Source: JAFDVL01 sp043783625 (GTDB taxonomy: Bacteria; Acidobacteriota; Blastocatellia; RBC074). Taken from it: DNA of 64,000 bases. A program made the position numbers and the translations under genes. Shown piece after piece: positions 25,241-34,112 of the stretch. The stretch's first letter is position 1. Each line of letters starts with the position of its first letter. The notes beneath the pieces are model-generated. The model saw only the letters and a list, made by a program, of their open reading frames with translations. It had not been told where the DNA came from and made no database searches. Location: contig JAYVZE010000227.1 in the NCBI GenBank assembly GCA_043783625.1, forward strand, positions 51,027-115,026, read 5' to 3'.

Positions 25241-26611
25241 ATGACTGCTGAACAAAAACTCAGAAACTTACCTGCGATAGAATCTCTGTTGCAACGCGAA
25301 AGCCTGCAAACATTGCTCCATCAGCACGGACGCGAAGCCGTACGTGACCGCTTGCGCGAAGTCTTGGCTGAAATTCGTACGGCGTTACGAAGCGGATTGG
25401 AAAATTATGATGAGAGCATTATTGAGCAAAAATTGCAGCAACGATTTGCCAAAAAACAGCAAGCCTTAACGCAGCGCGTCATTAACGCGACGGGCGTGGT
25501 GCTGCATACAAATTTAGGACGTGCGCCCCTCAGCAAAGCTGCGTTGGAGGCGATTCAGTCAGCCGCCAGAGGATATTGCAATCTCGAATTTGATCTGGCG
25601 ACAGGAGCGCGTGGCAAGCGCGGTACCGGGCTGGAAGAAATGCTCCGCGACTGGCTGGGCTGTGAAGCTGTTGCGGTTGTCAACAATTGTGCAGCGGCAG
25701 TTTATTTGACGCTGAATACGTTGGCGGAAGGCGGCGAAATTATTGTTTCACGCGGAGAATTAGTTGAGATCGGCGGAGCGTATCGCTTGCCCGATGTGAT
25801 TGAAAAATCTGGTGGAACGCTGCGCGAAGTTGGCACGACAAATCGCACGCGGATCAGCGATTACGAAAAAGTCATTAACGAAAAAACAAGAATTCTGCTG
25901 CGCTCGCACACGTCAAATTATCGCATCGTCGGCTTCACAGAAAGCCCGTCTTTACAGGAGCTGACGCAGCTTTCGCAAAAATATAATATTCCATTTTTTG
26001 AAGATTTAGGTAGTGGCGCATTATTGGATTTGCGTCCAATGGGAATTCAGGGAGAGCCTACTATTCAGCATTCCCTGCAAGCCGGAGTTCCATTGTTAGC
26101 GATCAGCGGAGATAAATTATTAGGCGGCCCACAGGCAGGAATTATTCTGGGCAAACGTGAATATATCGAGCGTATCAAACGCAATCCATTGATGCGTGCT
26201 TTTCGTGTGGACAAGCTGATTTTTGCGGCTCTGGAAGCAACGATGGCAGCTTATATGAAAGGCAATGCGGCGCAGGAGATACCAGTGATAAGCGCATTGT
26301 CCGCGACGAAAATTGAAATTAACCAACGAGCCAAAACTTTTATTCGCCGTATCAAAAACGAAAAACTGACGCTGAAATTAATTGACGGAAATTCAATGGT
26401 CGGCGGAGGTTCGGCACCGGATGCGGCTTTGCCGACGAAGCTGATTAGTGTTGCCTGTAATGATTTTAGCGCGACTCAGATTGAAGCAAAATTACGAAAC
26501 CAAACTCTACCAATTATCGGACGGATCGAAGACGACAGATTTTTGATAGACCTCAGAACGGTTCATAAAAACGAAGAAAAAGAACTACAAATTGCGTTGG
26601 CTCAAATTTGA
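25241..26611 (+). CDS. selA: L-seryl-tRNA(Sec) selenium transferase
   Basis: About 456 residues. A PLP enzyme that turns seryl-tRNA(Sec) into selenocysteyl-tRNA(Sec) using selenophosphate. Recognisable segments are RVINATGVVLHTNLGRAPLS, VNNCAAAVYLTLNTLA, LRSHTSNYRIVGFTE, FEDLGSGALLDL and the PLP lysine in AISGDKLLGGPQAG. GTG at 25238 directly before this ATG is an alternative start. No selB, selD or tRNA-Sec is in the window. The MFS gene lies 16 bp upstream. Confidence 0.95.
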   Translation: MTAEQKLRNLPAIESLLQRESLQTLLHQHGREAVRDRLREVLAEIRTALRSGLENYDESIIEQKLQQRFAKKQQALTQRVINATGVVLHTNLGRAPLSKAALEAIQSAARGYCNLEFDLATGARGKRGTGLEEMLRDWLGCEAVAVVNNCAAAVYLTLNTLAEGGEIIVSRGELVEIGGAYRLPDVIEKSGGTLREVGTTNRTRISDYEKVINEKTRILLRSHTSNYRIVGFTESPSLQELTQLSQKYNIPFFEDLGSGALLDLRPMGIQGEPTIQHSLQAGVPLLAISGDKLLGGPQAGIILGKREYIERIKRNPLMRAFRVDKLIFAALEATMAAYMKGNAAQEIPVISALSATKIEINQRAKTFIRRIKNEKLTLKLIDGNSMVGGGSAPDAALPTKLISVACNDFSATQIEAKLRNQTLPIIGRIEDDRFLIDLRTVHKNEEKELQIALAQI

Positions 26612-26639
26612 ACGAGCTACCATTTGAATTAAAAGGTAC

Positions 26640-27497
26640 GTGACTCTGATGAAAAAACTCCCCTTATTTTTCGCGGCATTTCTCTTTCTACTAATGCCTG
26701 TCTTCGCGCAGGAATCCTCTACCAAAGCGTGGCAAATTCTTGACCAGGGCTTAACTGATAAGAATCCGGTGAAGCGCAAAGACGCTGTCATCGCGCTTGG
26801 TTTAGCCGGATCGTCAACTGAAGTTTTTACCCGTCTGACGAATGCTTTGAATGACAAAGATGTAGACGTGCAAGTCGCAACCTGCGCCACGTTAGGCTCC
26901 TTGAAAAATAAACGCGCGATTGAACTATTAACAACTATGGTGAAGAGCGAGGTTCCTGAAGTAGCGTATGCCGCTGCGACGGGATTGTTTCAATTAGGGC
27001 AACCGCTTGGTCGTGAAGTCTTGATTGATGTTCTGAACGGTGAAAAGAAAACGACTTCAAATTACCTGACGACACAAAAGCGAGGTGTCGTCCAACTGCT
27101 GCAAAATCGTCCGGCGATGATGCGGATGGCGCTGAAAGAAGGAATCGGAATGATCCCGATTCCCGGCGCAGGATTTGGCGCGGCTTCGCTGGAAGCTATT
27201 TTGAAAGATGCCGGAATGTCAGGACGTGCGTTGGTGGCTACGATGCTGGCGAATGAAAAAGATGCGGCTTCGTTGCAGGCTTTGCGGGATTCACTTGATG
27301 ATAAAAGCTGGTCGGTACGGGCAGCAGCCGTACACGCTTTAGCGGTCAGAAATCGCCCCGAAGTTCTGAATGAAGTGGCGGCATTAATGGACGATAAAAG
27401 CGATGCTGTCAGATTTCGAGCAGCGGCGGCGGCACTTCGATTAAGCTCAATTGGTAAAGCAAAATTGGGAAAGAATCTGAAATCCAGGAAACGATAA
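26640..27497 (+). CDS. Exported HEAT-repeat protein
   Basis: 285 residues with a signal peptide (KKLPLFFAAFLFLLMPVFAQ). About four to five HEAT/PBS-lyase-type helical repeats are visible: NPVKRKDAVIALGLAGSS, DVDVQVATCATLGSLKNKRA, VPEVAYAAATGLFQLG, SWSVRAAAVHALAVRN and SDAVRFRAAAAALRLSS. Such solenoids bind proteins; no partner can be named. A GTG at 26640 has AAGG before it, while ATG at 26649 would start three codons later. A tRNA gene lies downstream. Confidence 0.8.
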   Translation: MTLMKKLPLFFAAFLFLLMPVFAQESSTKAWQILDQGLTDKNPVKRKDAVIALGLAGSSTEVFTRLTNALNDKDVDVQVATCATLGSLKNKRAIELLTTMVKSEVPEVAYAAATGLFQLGQPLGREVLIDVLNGEKKTTSNYLTTQKRGVVQLLQNRPAMMRMALKEGIGMIPIPGAGFGAASLEAILKDAGMSGRALVATMLANEKDAASLQALRDSLDDKSWSVRAAAVHALAVRNRPEVLNEVAALMDDKSDAVRFRAAAAALRLSSIGKAKLGKNLKSRKR

Positions 27498-27510
27498 TCG
27501 AAAGCGTTGC

Positions 27511-27540
27511 TTGACGCTAGGCGTGAAGTCGCCATAAGAT
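27511..27540 (+). promoter_or_regulatory. Promoter of the tRNA gene
   Basis: TTGACG (27511-27516) and TAAGAT (27535-27540) with 18 bases between, ending 26 bases before the tRNA 5' end. This is a normal distance for a tRNA promoter. Confidence 0.6.
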
Positions 27541-27566
27541 ATGCGCCGCTTTGCGTAAGTTTTCGC

Positions 27567-27642
27567 GGCTCCTTAGCTCAACGGTTAGAGCAGAGGACTC
27601 ATAATCCTTTGGTTGTAGGTTCGAATCCTACAGGAGCCACCA
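27567..27642 (+). tRNA. tRNA with CAU anticodon, probably tRNA-Ile2
   Basis: A full cloverleaf is visible: acceptor GGCTCCT/AGGAGCC, D arm GCTC-GAGC, anticodon arm AGGA-CTCATAA-TCCT, T arm GTAGG-TTCGAAT-CCTAC, with encoded CCA at 27640-27642. CAU could be elongator Met, initiator Met or Ile2. The body (CCTTAGCTCA, GGACTCATAATCC, TTGGT) is closer to bacterial Ile2 genes such as ileX than to elongator Met, and it lacks an initiator-type mismatch at the first pair. As Ile2 it would need lysidine modification by TilS. Confidence 0.9.
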
Positions 27643-27766
27643 TTCATATTCCATCCAGTTCATTTGCAAACCAGCACTCTGCCGATTATCATCACTGTTT
27701 CGTTTGATACCAATATTTACGCTATTTTGCGAATGGAACTCTTAGTTAAAAATTTTATTTACACCG

Positions 27767-27798
27767 TAGCCCGTCAATCAGGACGTGGCTATTTTTTT
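27767..27798 (+). terminator. Rho-independent terminator between tRNA and lpdA
   Basis: TAGCC-CGTC (27767-27775) pairs with GACG-GGCTA (27782-27791, one bulged T) across a six-base loop, followed by seven T residues. It ends 60 bp before lpdA, so lpdA would need its own promoter or read-through. Confidence 0.7.
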
Positions 27799-27858
27799 GA
27801 GTTACTCAGCCGAAGCTGTTAGCTTCAAGGGCTGTTACATTCAAAACTTGAGGATCAC

Positions 27859-29259
27859 ATGGCAGAAACTTTTGATGTCACAATTATTGGCGCGGGACCG
27901 GGCGGATACTCCGCTGCCATCCGTGCTGCACAATTAGGATTGAAAACCGCGATTGTCGAGCGCGATCCGAATTTAGGCGGGACATGTTTGTTGCGTGGCT
28001 GTATTCCGACGAAACAATATTTGCATTCGGCGCAACTCGCGGACACGATGAAGCACGCGGCTGAATTTGGGATCGAAGTCAACGATTTTAAAATCAACTT
28101 CGAGAACGTCTACCAGCGCAAAAATAAAATCGTAGATCAGCTTTCCAAAGGCGTTGCCTTCCTGATGAAGAAAAATAAAATCACGGTTTTTAAAGGAATC
28201 GGATCGTTGGCAGGCAAAGGCAAAGTAAACGTCACAAATGCTGAAGGTGCGGTCGAAAGCATTGCTACGAAAAATACTATTATTGCGACAGGTTCGGCTC
28301 CGCGATTATTACCGGGCTTAGAAGTGAATTCGCCGCGCATTGTGACCAGTGATGAATTGTTAGAACTCCGCGAAGTCCCGAAATCATTGGTCGTGCTGGG
28401 CGCAGGCGCAGTCGGCGTAGAATTTGCTTCGGTCTTCAATCACCTCGGCAGCGAAGTCACCATTATTGAATTGTTGCCGCGCCTCGTCCCCATCGAAGAC
28501 GAGGAAGTTTCCAAAGAACTCAATCGCGTTTACAAAAAACGTAAGATTAATGTTTTGACCGATACGCGCTTTCAAGGTGCTACGGTCAACGGCGACAGCG
28601 TCGAAGTTTCTTATATTGATGGTAAAGGTAAAGAAGGAAAGATTACCTGTGCAACTTTGCTCGTAGCAACCGGGCGACGCGCCGTCACCGATGGGTTGGG
28701 CGTCGAAGGAACGAAGCTGGAAATTGAGCGCGGCTATATCAAGATTGATGAATTTATGCGCACTGCGGAGCCGAATGTTTACGCGATTGGTGATGTCGTT
28801 CCGACTCCGTGGTTAGCGCACGTCGCCGCGAAAGAAGGCTGTGTTGCGGCGGAGCATATCGCCGGAAAAAATCCGCACCCGATCAATTACGGACTGGTTC
28901 CAAACTGCACGTATTGCCATCCCGAAATCGGCAGCATCGGGTTGACCGAAGCTAAAGCGAAGGAAAAAGGCTATGAAGTCAAAGTTGGAAAATTCCCGTT
29001 TTCTGCGCTCGGTAAAGCAAAAATTATTGGCGAAACCGATGGCTTTATTAAAGTGATTGCTGATGCCAAATACGACGAAGTTCTCGGCGTTCACATCATC
29101 GGTCCACACGCCACAGATTTGCTGGCGGAAGCTTCCGTGGCGATGGGATTAGAATGTACCGCCGAAGAATTAGGGCATATCATGCACGCGCATCCAACGC
29201 TGTCTGAAGCTATGATGGAAGCCGCCGAAGCCGTTCACGGAATGGCACTAAACATGTAA
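27859..29259 (+). CDS. lpdA: Dihydrolipoyl dehydrogenase (E3)
   Basis: 466 residues. This FAD enzyme re-oxidises dihydrolipoyl groups of 2-oxoacid dehydrogenase complexes, passing electrons to NAD. It has the FAD site IIGAGPGGYSAAIRAAQLG and redox cysteines C43 and C48 in GGTCLLRGCIPTK. The NAD site VLGAGAVGVEFASVF and the C-terminal His-Glu pair in HAHPTLSEAMMEA are also present. The spacing GGTCLLRGC in place of the usual GGTCLNxGC is a mild variation that keeps both cysteines. The E2 gene follows; no E1 gene is in the window. Confidence 0.95.
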   Translation: MAETFDVTIIGAGPGGYSAAIRAAQLGLKTAIVERDPNLGGTCLLRGCIPTKQYLHSAQLADTMKHAAEFGIEVNDFKINFENVYQRKNKIVDQLSKGVAFLMKKNKITVFKGIGSLAGKGKVNVTNAEGAVESIATKNTIIATGSAPRLLPGLEVNSPRIVTSDELLELREVPKSLVVLGAGAVGVEFASVFNHLGSEVTIIELLPRLVPIEDEEVSKELNRVYKKRKINVLTDTRFQGATVNGDSVEVSYIDGKGKEGKITCATLLVATGRRAVTDGLGVEGTKLEIERGYIKIDEFMRTAEPNVYAIGDVVPTPWLAHVAAKEGCVAAEHIAGKNPHPINYGLVPNCTYCHPEIGSIGLTEAKAKEKGYEVKVGKFPFSALGKAKIIGETDGFIKVIADAKYDEVLGVHIIGPHATDLLAEASVAMGLECTAEELGHIMHAHPTLSEAMMEAAEAVHGMALNM

Positions 29260-29330
29260 CGAAAGAAATTAAGGTTCTGAATTGTCAGTCCTGTGACCAA
29301 TGGATGGACGGTGATAGGGAATGTTTTTAA

Positions 29331-29372
29331 CCGACCACCGACCACCGACCACTGTTCACCGATCACTGATTA
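29331..29372. repeat. 7-bp-periodic repeat block (CCGACCA type) before the E2 gene
   Basis: Three exact CCGACCA units are followed by CTGTTCA, CCGATCA and CTGATTA, all in a 7-base rhythm. It ends 24 bp before the E2 start codon. Weakly complementary sequence lies to the left at about 29292-29318, so the whole may fold. The same unit type recurs around 60518-60631. Confidence 0.8.
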
Positions 29373-29395
29373 CCCGATTAACTCAGGAGAGATCA

Positions 29396-31045
29396 ATGCC
29401 TACAGATATTGTAATGCCACAGCTTGGCGAATCTATTGCCGAAGGAACCATTGTGCGATGGTTGAAAAAAGTTGGCGACACGGTGCAACGCGATGAACCG
29501 TTGCTGGAAATTTCGACCGATAAAGTAGACGCGGAAATTCCTTCGACTGCCGCCGGAACGTTAATTGCTATTTTGGCGAACGAAGGTGACACCGTGAATG
29601 TGAATGCGGTGATTGCTCAATTAGGAGAATCCGGCGAAGCACCAACTCCGGCGGCTGCACCTGCACCTGTCGCGGCTCCGGCTCCGGTCGCGCCTCCACC
29701 GCCGCCTGTCGCCGCGCCTGTTGAATCGCCTGTAGCAAGTGGCAATGTAACGAGCATTGTGATGCCGCAACTCGGTGAATCCATTGCCGAAGGAACCATT
29801 GTGCGATGGCTGAAAAAAGTTGGCGACACGGTTCAGAAAGACGAACCATTATTTGAAATTTCGACGGACAAAGTAGACGCGGAAATTCCTTCGACAGCGG
29901 CGGGTGTTTTACTCGCCATCGCCGCACAGGAAGGTGAAACCGTTGCCGTCAGTTCAGTGGTTGCAACCATTGGCGAAGCGGGAGCCAGTGTTGCGCCTGC
30001 GCCTGCCGCGCCGCCTCCATCCGCTCCTGCGCCAGTTGCAGCACCTGTACCCGTCATTGCGCCAGTTCCAGTTGCGGCTCCTCCGGTCAAAGCTGGGTCG
30101 GTCGAAGAGCTTCGCCGCGTGAAATCTTCGCCGGTTGTTCGCAAAATTGCCGCAGATACCGGCGTCAATATTGCGCTGGTTGCCGGAACCGGAATCTCAG
30201 GTCGTGTCACCAAAAAAGACATTCTCAACTTCGTACAGAATCCCTCTGCGGCTCCTGCGATTGCTCCAGTCGCAGCTCCGACCATTACGCCTCCGGCTGC
30301 TGTCGCGCAAGCTTCTGCGCCAGTCTTTGCTCCCGGCGAACGCGTGAAGGTTGAGCCGATGACGAAAATGCGAAAGTCCATTGCCGATCACATGATTTTG
30401 AGCCGGCGGACTTCAGCCCACGTCACGACATTCTTTGAAGTTGACTTCACGAACATCGCACGTTTGCGGGATCGCGTGAAGAAAAACTTCGAGGCACAAA
30501 ATGGTACAAAGCTCACCTTCATGCCGTTTATCATCAAAGCCGCAGTTGATGCTCTGAAAGCCTTGCCAGTGATTAATTCTTCGGTTGATGGCGACAATAT
30601 TGTCTACAAACAAGACATCAATATTGGCATTGCAGTCGCACTTGACTGGGGCTTGATCGTGCCAGTCATCAAGCAGGCTGATTCGATGAACCTTCTGGGT
30701 CTAGCTCGTGCTACGAATGATCTGGCTGGTCGTGCTCGCGGTAAACAATTGAAGCCCGATGAAATCTCCGGCGGAACTTTCTCCATCACGAATTTTGGAT
30801 TGTATGGCGGATTGACGGCGACTCCGGTGATTAATCAGCCGCAGGTAGCCATCCTCGGCGTGGGCGGCATTCACAAACGCGCATGGGTGATGGATACGCC
30901 GGAAGGCGAAGTCATTGCGATTCGTCATATCGGTGTGCTGAGTCTGTCCTTCGATCACCGCATCATTGACGGAGCCATCGGCGACCAATTCCTGGCGTTG
31001 ATGAGAACGACTTTGGAGACGACAGATTTTTCATCTTTAGTGTAA
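29396..31045 (+). CDS. 2-oxoacid dehydrogenase E2 component (dihydrolipoyl acyltransferase)
   Basis: 549 residues. Two lipoyl domains (about 1-77 and 118-195) carry the lipoylated lysine in EISTDKVDAEIPS at K43 and K159. Alanine/proline-rich linkers follow. A peripheral-subunit-binding domain lies at about 240-280 (SSPVVRKIAADTGVNIALVA). The catalytic domain (about 315-545) ends with LSFDHRIIDGA, the catalytic HxxxDG. AGGAGA at 29384-29389 fixes the start. Two lipoyl domains and the lpdA neighbour fit a branched-chain, pyruvate or 2-oxoglutarate complex; sequence alone does not decide which. Confidence 0.93.
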   Translation: MPTDIVMPQLGESIAEGTIVRWLKKVGDTVQRDEPLLEISTDKVDAEIPSTAAGTLIAILANEGDTVNVNAVIAQLGESGEAPTPAAAPAPVAAPAPVAPPPPPVAAPVESPVASGNVTSIVMPQLGESIAEGTIVRWLKKVGDTVQKDEPLFEISTDKVDAEIPSTAAGVLLAIAAQEGETVAVSSVVATIGEAGASVAPAPAAPPPSAPAPVAAPVPVIAPVPVAAPPVKAGSVEELRRVKSSPVVRKIAADTGVNIALVAGTGISGRVTKKDILNFVQNPSAAPAIAPVAAPTITPPAAVAQASAPVFAPGERVKVEPMTKMRKSIADHMILSRRTSAHVTTFFEVDFTNIARLRDRVKKNFEAQNGTKLTFMPFIIKAAVDALKALPVINSSVDGDNIVYKQDINIGIAVALDWGLIVPVIKQADSMNLLGLARATNDLAGRARGKQLKPDEISGGTFSITNFGLYGGLTATPVINQPQVAILGVGGIHKRAWVMDTPEGEVIAIRHIGVLSLSFDHRIIDGAIGDQFLALMRTTLETTDFSSLV

Positions 31046-31106
31046 AAGTGTAAATGCTGTAAGAAAAAGTCGCTTGATATTTATCAGGCGTACCCCGTTA
31101 CTTTTT

Positions 31107-31997
31107 ATGGCTTTCGACAATTATTGCAAATATCTCGCCGAGCAATACCCGCATCATTTTGCGTCGTGGTTGCTCGGCGAATCTTTTTCTAAAAGTTCTC
31201 AGGTCGAGGTTTTGAAAACGGAACTGAACGTGGAGCCAATTCGTGCGGATGCCATCTTACAGCTTCGTAAGCGAGACTCAATTCTGCATATTGAATTTCA
31301 AACCAGCCCTGCCAGCGTTCCGCCGATACCACTCAGAATGCTGGATTACTGGGTGCGGCTCTACCGCGAATATGACTTACCGATCAAACAATTTGTCATT
31401 TTTCTGCGTGAAACCGCCGAAGAAATTCCGAATGAATTAAAGCTCGAAAATACGTGGCATCGTTATAATGTTATTAAGCTTTGGCAACAGGATAAGCAAC
31501 CATTTATGGAACATACCGGACTGTTGCCGCTGGCTGCTTTAACGCGAGCAGAAACGCCCAAAGAATTGTTAGAAGAGGTGGCTACGCGTACCAGAGAATT
31601 GCCTCCAAATCAGGAAAAGAGTACTCTCCTGATGTGCGCTGCTTTGTTAGCAGGGTTGCGATTCGAGAAAGAGGTTATTATGAGCGTCTTACGAGAAGAC
31701 ATTTTAAAAGAATCAGTCATTTATCAGGACATTATTGATCAAGGGCTTCAGCGCGGACTTCAACAAGGAATCGTTCAAGGTATGGAGCAAGGTATGGAGC
31801 AAGGCATCCATGTTGGCAAAGCAGAGATGCTGGTCAATATTCTAAAACATCGCTTTCAGGATTTTTCTTCGGAAGATGAACGCCATCTCATTGCGCTGAA
31901 TTCCATGCAACTTGATAGCCTGAGCCTGGCCGTCCTGGATTTTCATCAACTTTCTGATTTAGAAATCTGGTTAGAAAAAAATCCTTACAAGATGTAG
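31107..31997 (+). CDS. Rpn-family putative nuclease (PD-(D/E)XK), YhgA/DUF4351-like
   Basis: About 296 residues starting MAFDNYCKYLAEQYP, a typical opening of the family. The nuclease core at about 45-75 has RADAILQL then ILHIEFQTSP, matching the D...E-x-Q form of the PD-(D/E)XK site in Rpn proteins. A C-terminal region contains the low-complexity run QGIVQGMEQGMEQGIHVG and then a DUF4351-like helical end. Rpn proteins act in DNA cleavage linked to recombination or defence. Its stop touches the lipB start (TAG then ATG), so an accessory gene appears embedded in a lipoate operon. Confidence 0.8.
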   Translation: MAFDNYCKYLAEQYPHHFASWLLGESFSKSSQVEVLKTELNVEPIRADAILQLRKRDSILHIEFQTSPASVPPIPLRMLDYWVRLYREYDLPIKQFVIFLRETAEEIPNELKLENTWHRYNVIKLWQQDKQPFMEHTGLLPLAALTRAETPKELLEEVATRTRELPPNQEKSTLLMCAALLAGLRFEKEVIMSVLREDILKESVIYQDIIDQGLQRGLQQGIVQGMEQGMEQGIHVGKAEMLVNILKHRFQDFSSEDERHLIALNSMQLDSLSLAVLDFHQLSDLEIWLEKNPYKM

Positions 31998-32675
31998 ATG
32001 CGAGTTTGCGAATATCGTTATCTTGGACGCACTCCTTACGCTGAAGCCTTAGCGTTACAGCAATCCCTGCATGATTCTCGCAAGCGAAATGAAATTTCTG
32101 ATACGCTGCTCTTGCTTGAACATCCCCACGTAATTACACTGGGACGCGCCGCCAATCGCGCCAATATTTTAGTAGACGAACAAACGCGAACTGAAAAAAA
32201 GATCGAATTATTTGAAACGGGACGCGGCGGCGATGTTACTTATCACGGGCCAGGGCAGCTCGTCGGTTATCCCATCATCAGCTTAGCTCCTGACGCACAG
32301 GACGTGCGTCGTTACGTCAGAAATATTCAGGAAGTTTTAGTGCGCACTGCCCGCGATTTCGGGGTTGAAGCCGAACCACGCGGAGGCGATCACGTAGGCG
32401 TTTGGGTCGGCGATGACAAATTAGCTGCGATTGGCATTCGGATTTCGCGGTGGGTGACAATGCATGGATTTGCCTTTAACGTCACGACTGCTCTTGAATA
32501 TTTCAACCTGATTGTCCCGTGCGGGATTCAGGGTCATGGCGTAACTTCACTTGAGAAAATTCTCGGCACTACAATCGAAATCGCAACCGTCGCTAAAATT
32601 GCTGCAAAGCATTTTGGCGAAGTATTTCAAAGGCAAATGATAGTGAATAGAAAGCAGTTAACAGACAACAGTTAA
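31998..32675 (+). CDS. lipB: Octanoyl-[ACP]:protein N-octanoyltransferase
   Basis: 225 residues. LipB moves octanoate from acyl carrier protein to lipoyl-domain lysines, the first step of lipoate synthesis, matching the E2 gene upstream. The family signature RGGDVTYHGPGQLVGYPI is present, as are the conserved KLAAIGIRISRWVTMHGFA and the catalytic cysteine in VPCGIQGHGVTSLE. The last codons (QLTDNS) are part of a 7-bp-periodic repeat block that continues to the next start codon. Confidence 0.95.
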   Translation: MRVCEYRYLGRTPYAEALALQQSLHDSRKRNEISDTLLLLEHPHVITLGRAANRANILVDEQTRTEKKIELFETGRGGDVTYHGPGQLVGYPIISLAPDAQDVRRYVRNIQEVLVRTARDFGVEAEPRGGDHVGVWVGDDKLAAIGIRISRWVTMHGFAFNVTTALEYFNLIVPCGIQGHGVTSLEKILGTTIEIATVAKIAAKHFGEVFQRQMIVNRKQLTDNS

Positions 32676-32718
32676 CTGGGAACAGCGTTCTTTTCACTGT
32701 TAACTATTAACTTCTTAT
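32656..32718. repeat. 7-bp-periodic repeat block (AGTTAAC type) at lipB/symporter junction
   Basis: AGTTAAC, AGACAAC, AGTTAAC, TGGGAAC, AGCGTTC, TTTTCAC, TGTTAAC, TATTAAC and TTCTTAT follow one another in strict 7-base phase. They end three bases before the symporter ATG. The left units are complementary to the right ones (GTTAAC both sides), so a hairpin is possible. The left three units encode the C-terminus of LipB. Confidence 0.8.
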
Positions 32719-32721
32719 CTT

Positions 32722-34020
32722 ATGCCCAATAAATTCAAACTTTCTCTCACGCAACAAATTTTTGTCGGTCTTGGTGTTGGTGTCTTGATTGGTTTCCTGA
32801 TTCACACTTTTCTTGATGATAATCCGTACGCCAAAGAACAGGCGATTCAATGGACGCGCGTCCCTAGTCGCATATTTCTGAGCCTCATCAAAGTCATTAT
32901 TGCACCGCTAATTTTTTCGACTCTAGTAGTTGGCATCGCCGGGGCTGGCAGCATCAAAGCCGTCGGACGCATCGGATTAAAGGCGATGGCGTACTTTACC
33001 TGCGCGACTTTGCTGGCACTGGTGATCGGTTTGGTTGCTGTCAATTTGACCAAGCCGGGTGTCGGAGTGAACCTCCCTAGTGAACAAAGCGCCGAAGCTA
33101 AAGAAATCGCCGGACGCGCCGCCAAGATGTCTCCACAAGATCATATCGTGAATGTTGTGCCGACCAGTTTAATAAAATCCATGGCGGAAAACGATGTGCT
33201 CCAGATCGTTGTTTTCAGTTTGATGTTTGCAATTGCACTTGCTTCAATCGGCGAAAAAGGCAAACCGATGATTGCCTTTTGCGAATCGCTTTCAGAAGCA
33301 ATGTTCAAGTTCACCGCCTTCGTCATGAACTTTGCTCCGTGGGGAGTTGGCGCAGCAATGGCGGTCACGGTGGGCAATAAAGGGATTGGTGTCCTCAAAA
33401 ATTTAGGATTATTAATTCTCACTTTATACGGTGCGCTCGGTGTTTTTATTCTCATCGTACTGGTTCCGGTCGCCTTCATGATTCGCTTACCGTTCAAGCG
33501 ATTTTTGCAACTGGTCAGAGAACCCGCGATGCTGGCATTTACGACCACTTCCAGTGAATCCGCCTTTCCCAAAGCACTTGAAAATATGGAACGCCTCGGA
33601 GTTCCGCGCCGCATCGTCAGCTTTATTTTGCCGCTTGGTTACAGCTTTAATTTAGACGGCTCAACGCTATATCTTTCGCTCGCGGCAATTTTCGTAGCCC
33701 AGGCCGCCAATCATCCGCTCAGTTGGAAAGAGCAAATTATTATGCTGCTCACGCTCATGCTTTCAACCAAAGGAATCGCCGCTGTCCCGCGCGCTTCTTT
33801 AGTTGTGTTAGCCGGAACGCTGGCGCAATTCGGCTTGCCGCTGGAAGGCATCGCCCTGATTTTAGGCGTAGACGAATTGATGGATATGGCACGAACAGCC
33901 ACGAATGTGATTGGCAATTGTTTGGCTACAGTGGTTGTTGCACGTTGGGAAGGTGAATTTAACGACGCCGGGAATGAGGTTGTCACGCCGATTGATGCGG
34001 CAGCAATTAAGCTGCATTAA
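32722..34020 (+). CDS. Dicarboxylate/amino acid:cation symporter (DAACS family)
   Basis: 432 residues with the glutamate/aspartate transporter layout. It has eight membrane helices and re-entrant hairpins, TTTSSESAFPKALENM (HP1 serines), LGYSFNLDGSTLYLSLA (helix 7) and LVVLAGTLAQFGLPLEGIALILGVDELMDMARTATNVIGN (HP2/helix 8, quoted in parts). These regions bind the substrate carboxylates and cations. It likely imports glutamate, aspartate or C4-dicarboxylates. There is no ribosome-binding site in its usual place because the repeat block occupies it. Confidence 0.92.
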   Translation: MPNKFKLSLTQQIFVGLGVGVLIGFLIHTFLDDNPYAKEQAIQWTRVPSRIFLSLIKVIIAPLIFSTLVVGIAGAGSIKAVGRIGLKAMAYFTCATLLALVIGLVAVNLTKPGVGVNLPSEQSAEAKEIAGRAAKMSPQDHIVNVVPTSLIKSMAENDVLQIVVFSLMFAIALASIGEKGKPMIAFCESLSEAMFKFTAFVMNFAPWGVGAAMAVTVGNKGIGVLKNLGLLILTLYGALGVFILIVLVPVAFMIRLPFKRFLQLVREPAMLAFTTTSSESAFPKALENMERLGVPRRIVSFILPLGYSFNLDGSTLYLSLAAIFVAQAANHPLSWKEQIIMLLTLMLSTKGIAAVPRASLVVLAGTLAQFGLPLEGIALILGVDELMDMARTATNVIGNCLATVVVARWEGEFNDAGNEVVTPIDAAAIKLH

Positions 34021-34022
34021 CG

Positions 34023-34112
34023 AAAGTCCAATAAACTTTAGTTTGTTGTTCTTTCCAGCGACTACGTTTACTGCAAAAACTCAACAAACTAAAGTTTATT
34101 GGACTTTTTATA
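34023..34112. terminator. 26-bp perfect inverted repeat between convergent genes
   Basis: Bases 34023-34048 are the exact reverse complement of 34082-34107, with a 33-base loop and T/A runs on both sides. It sits between the symporter stop and the S9 peptidase stop, so it is probably a bidirectional terminator. The long loop is unusual for that job. Confidence 0.7.

Noticed and set aside
27567..27642. Initiator tRNA-Met
   Set aside because: The first acceptor pair is G-C matched and the anticodon stem lacks the run of three G-C pairs expected of an initiator.
31760..31815. QGMEQG repeat in the Rpn-type protein as a mobile element or coding repeat of interest
   Set aside because: Such low-complexity Q/G runs are common before the C-terminal domain of this family.
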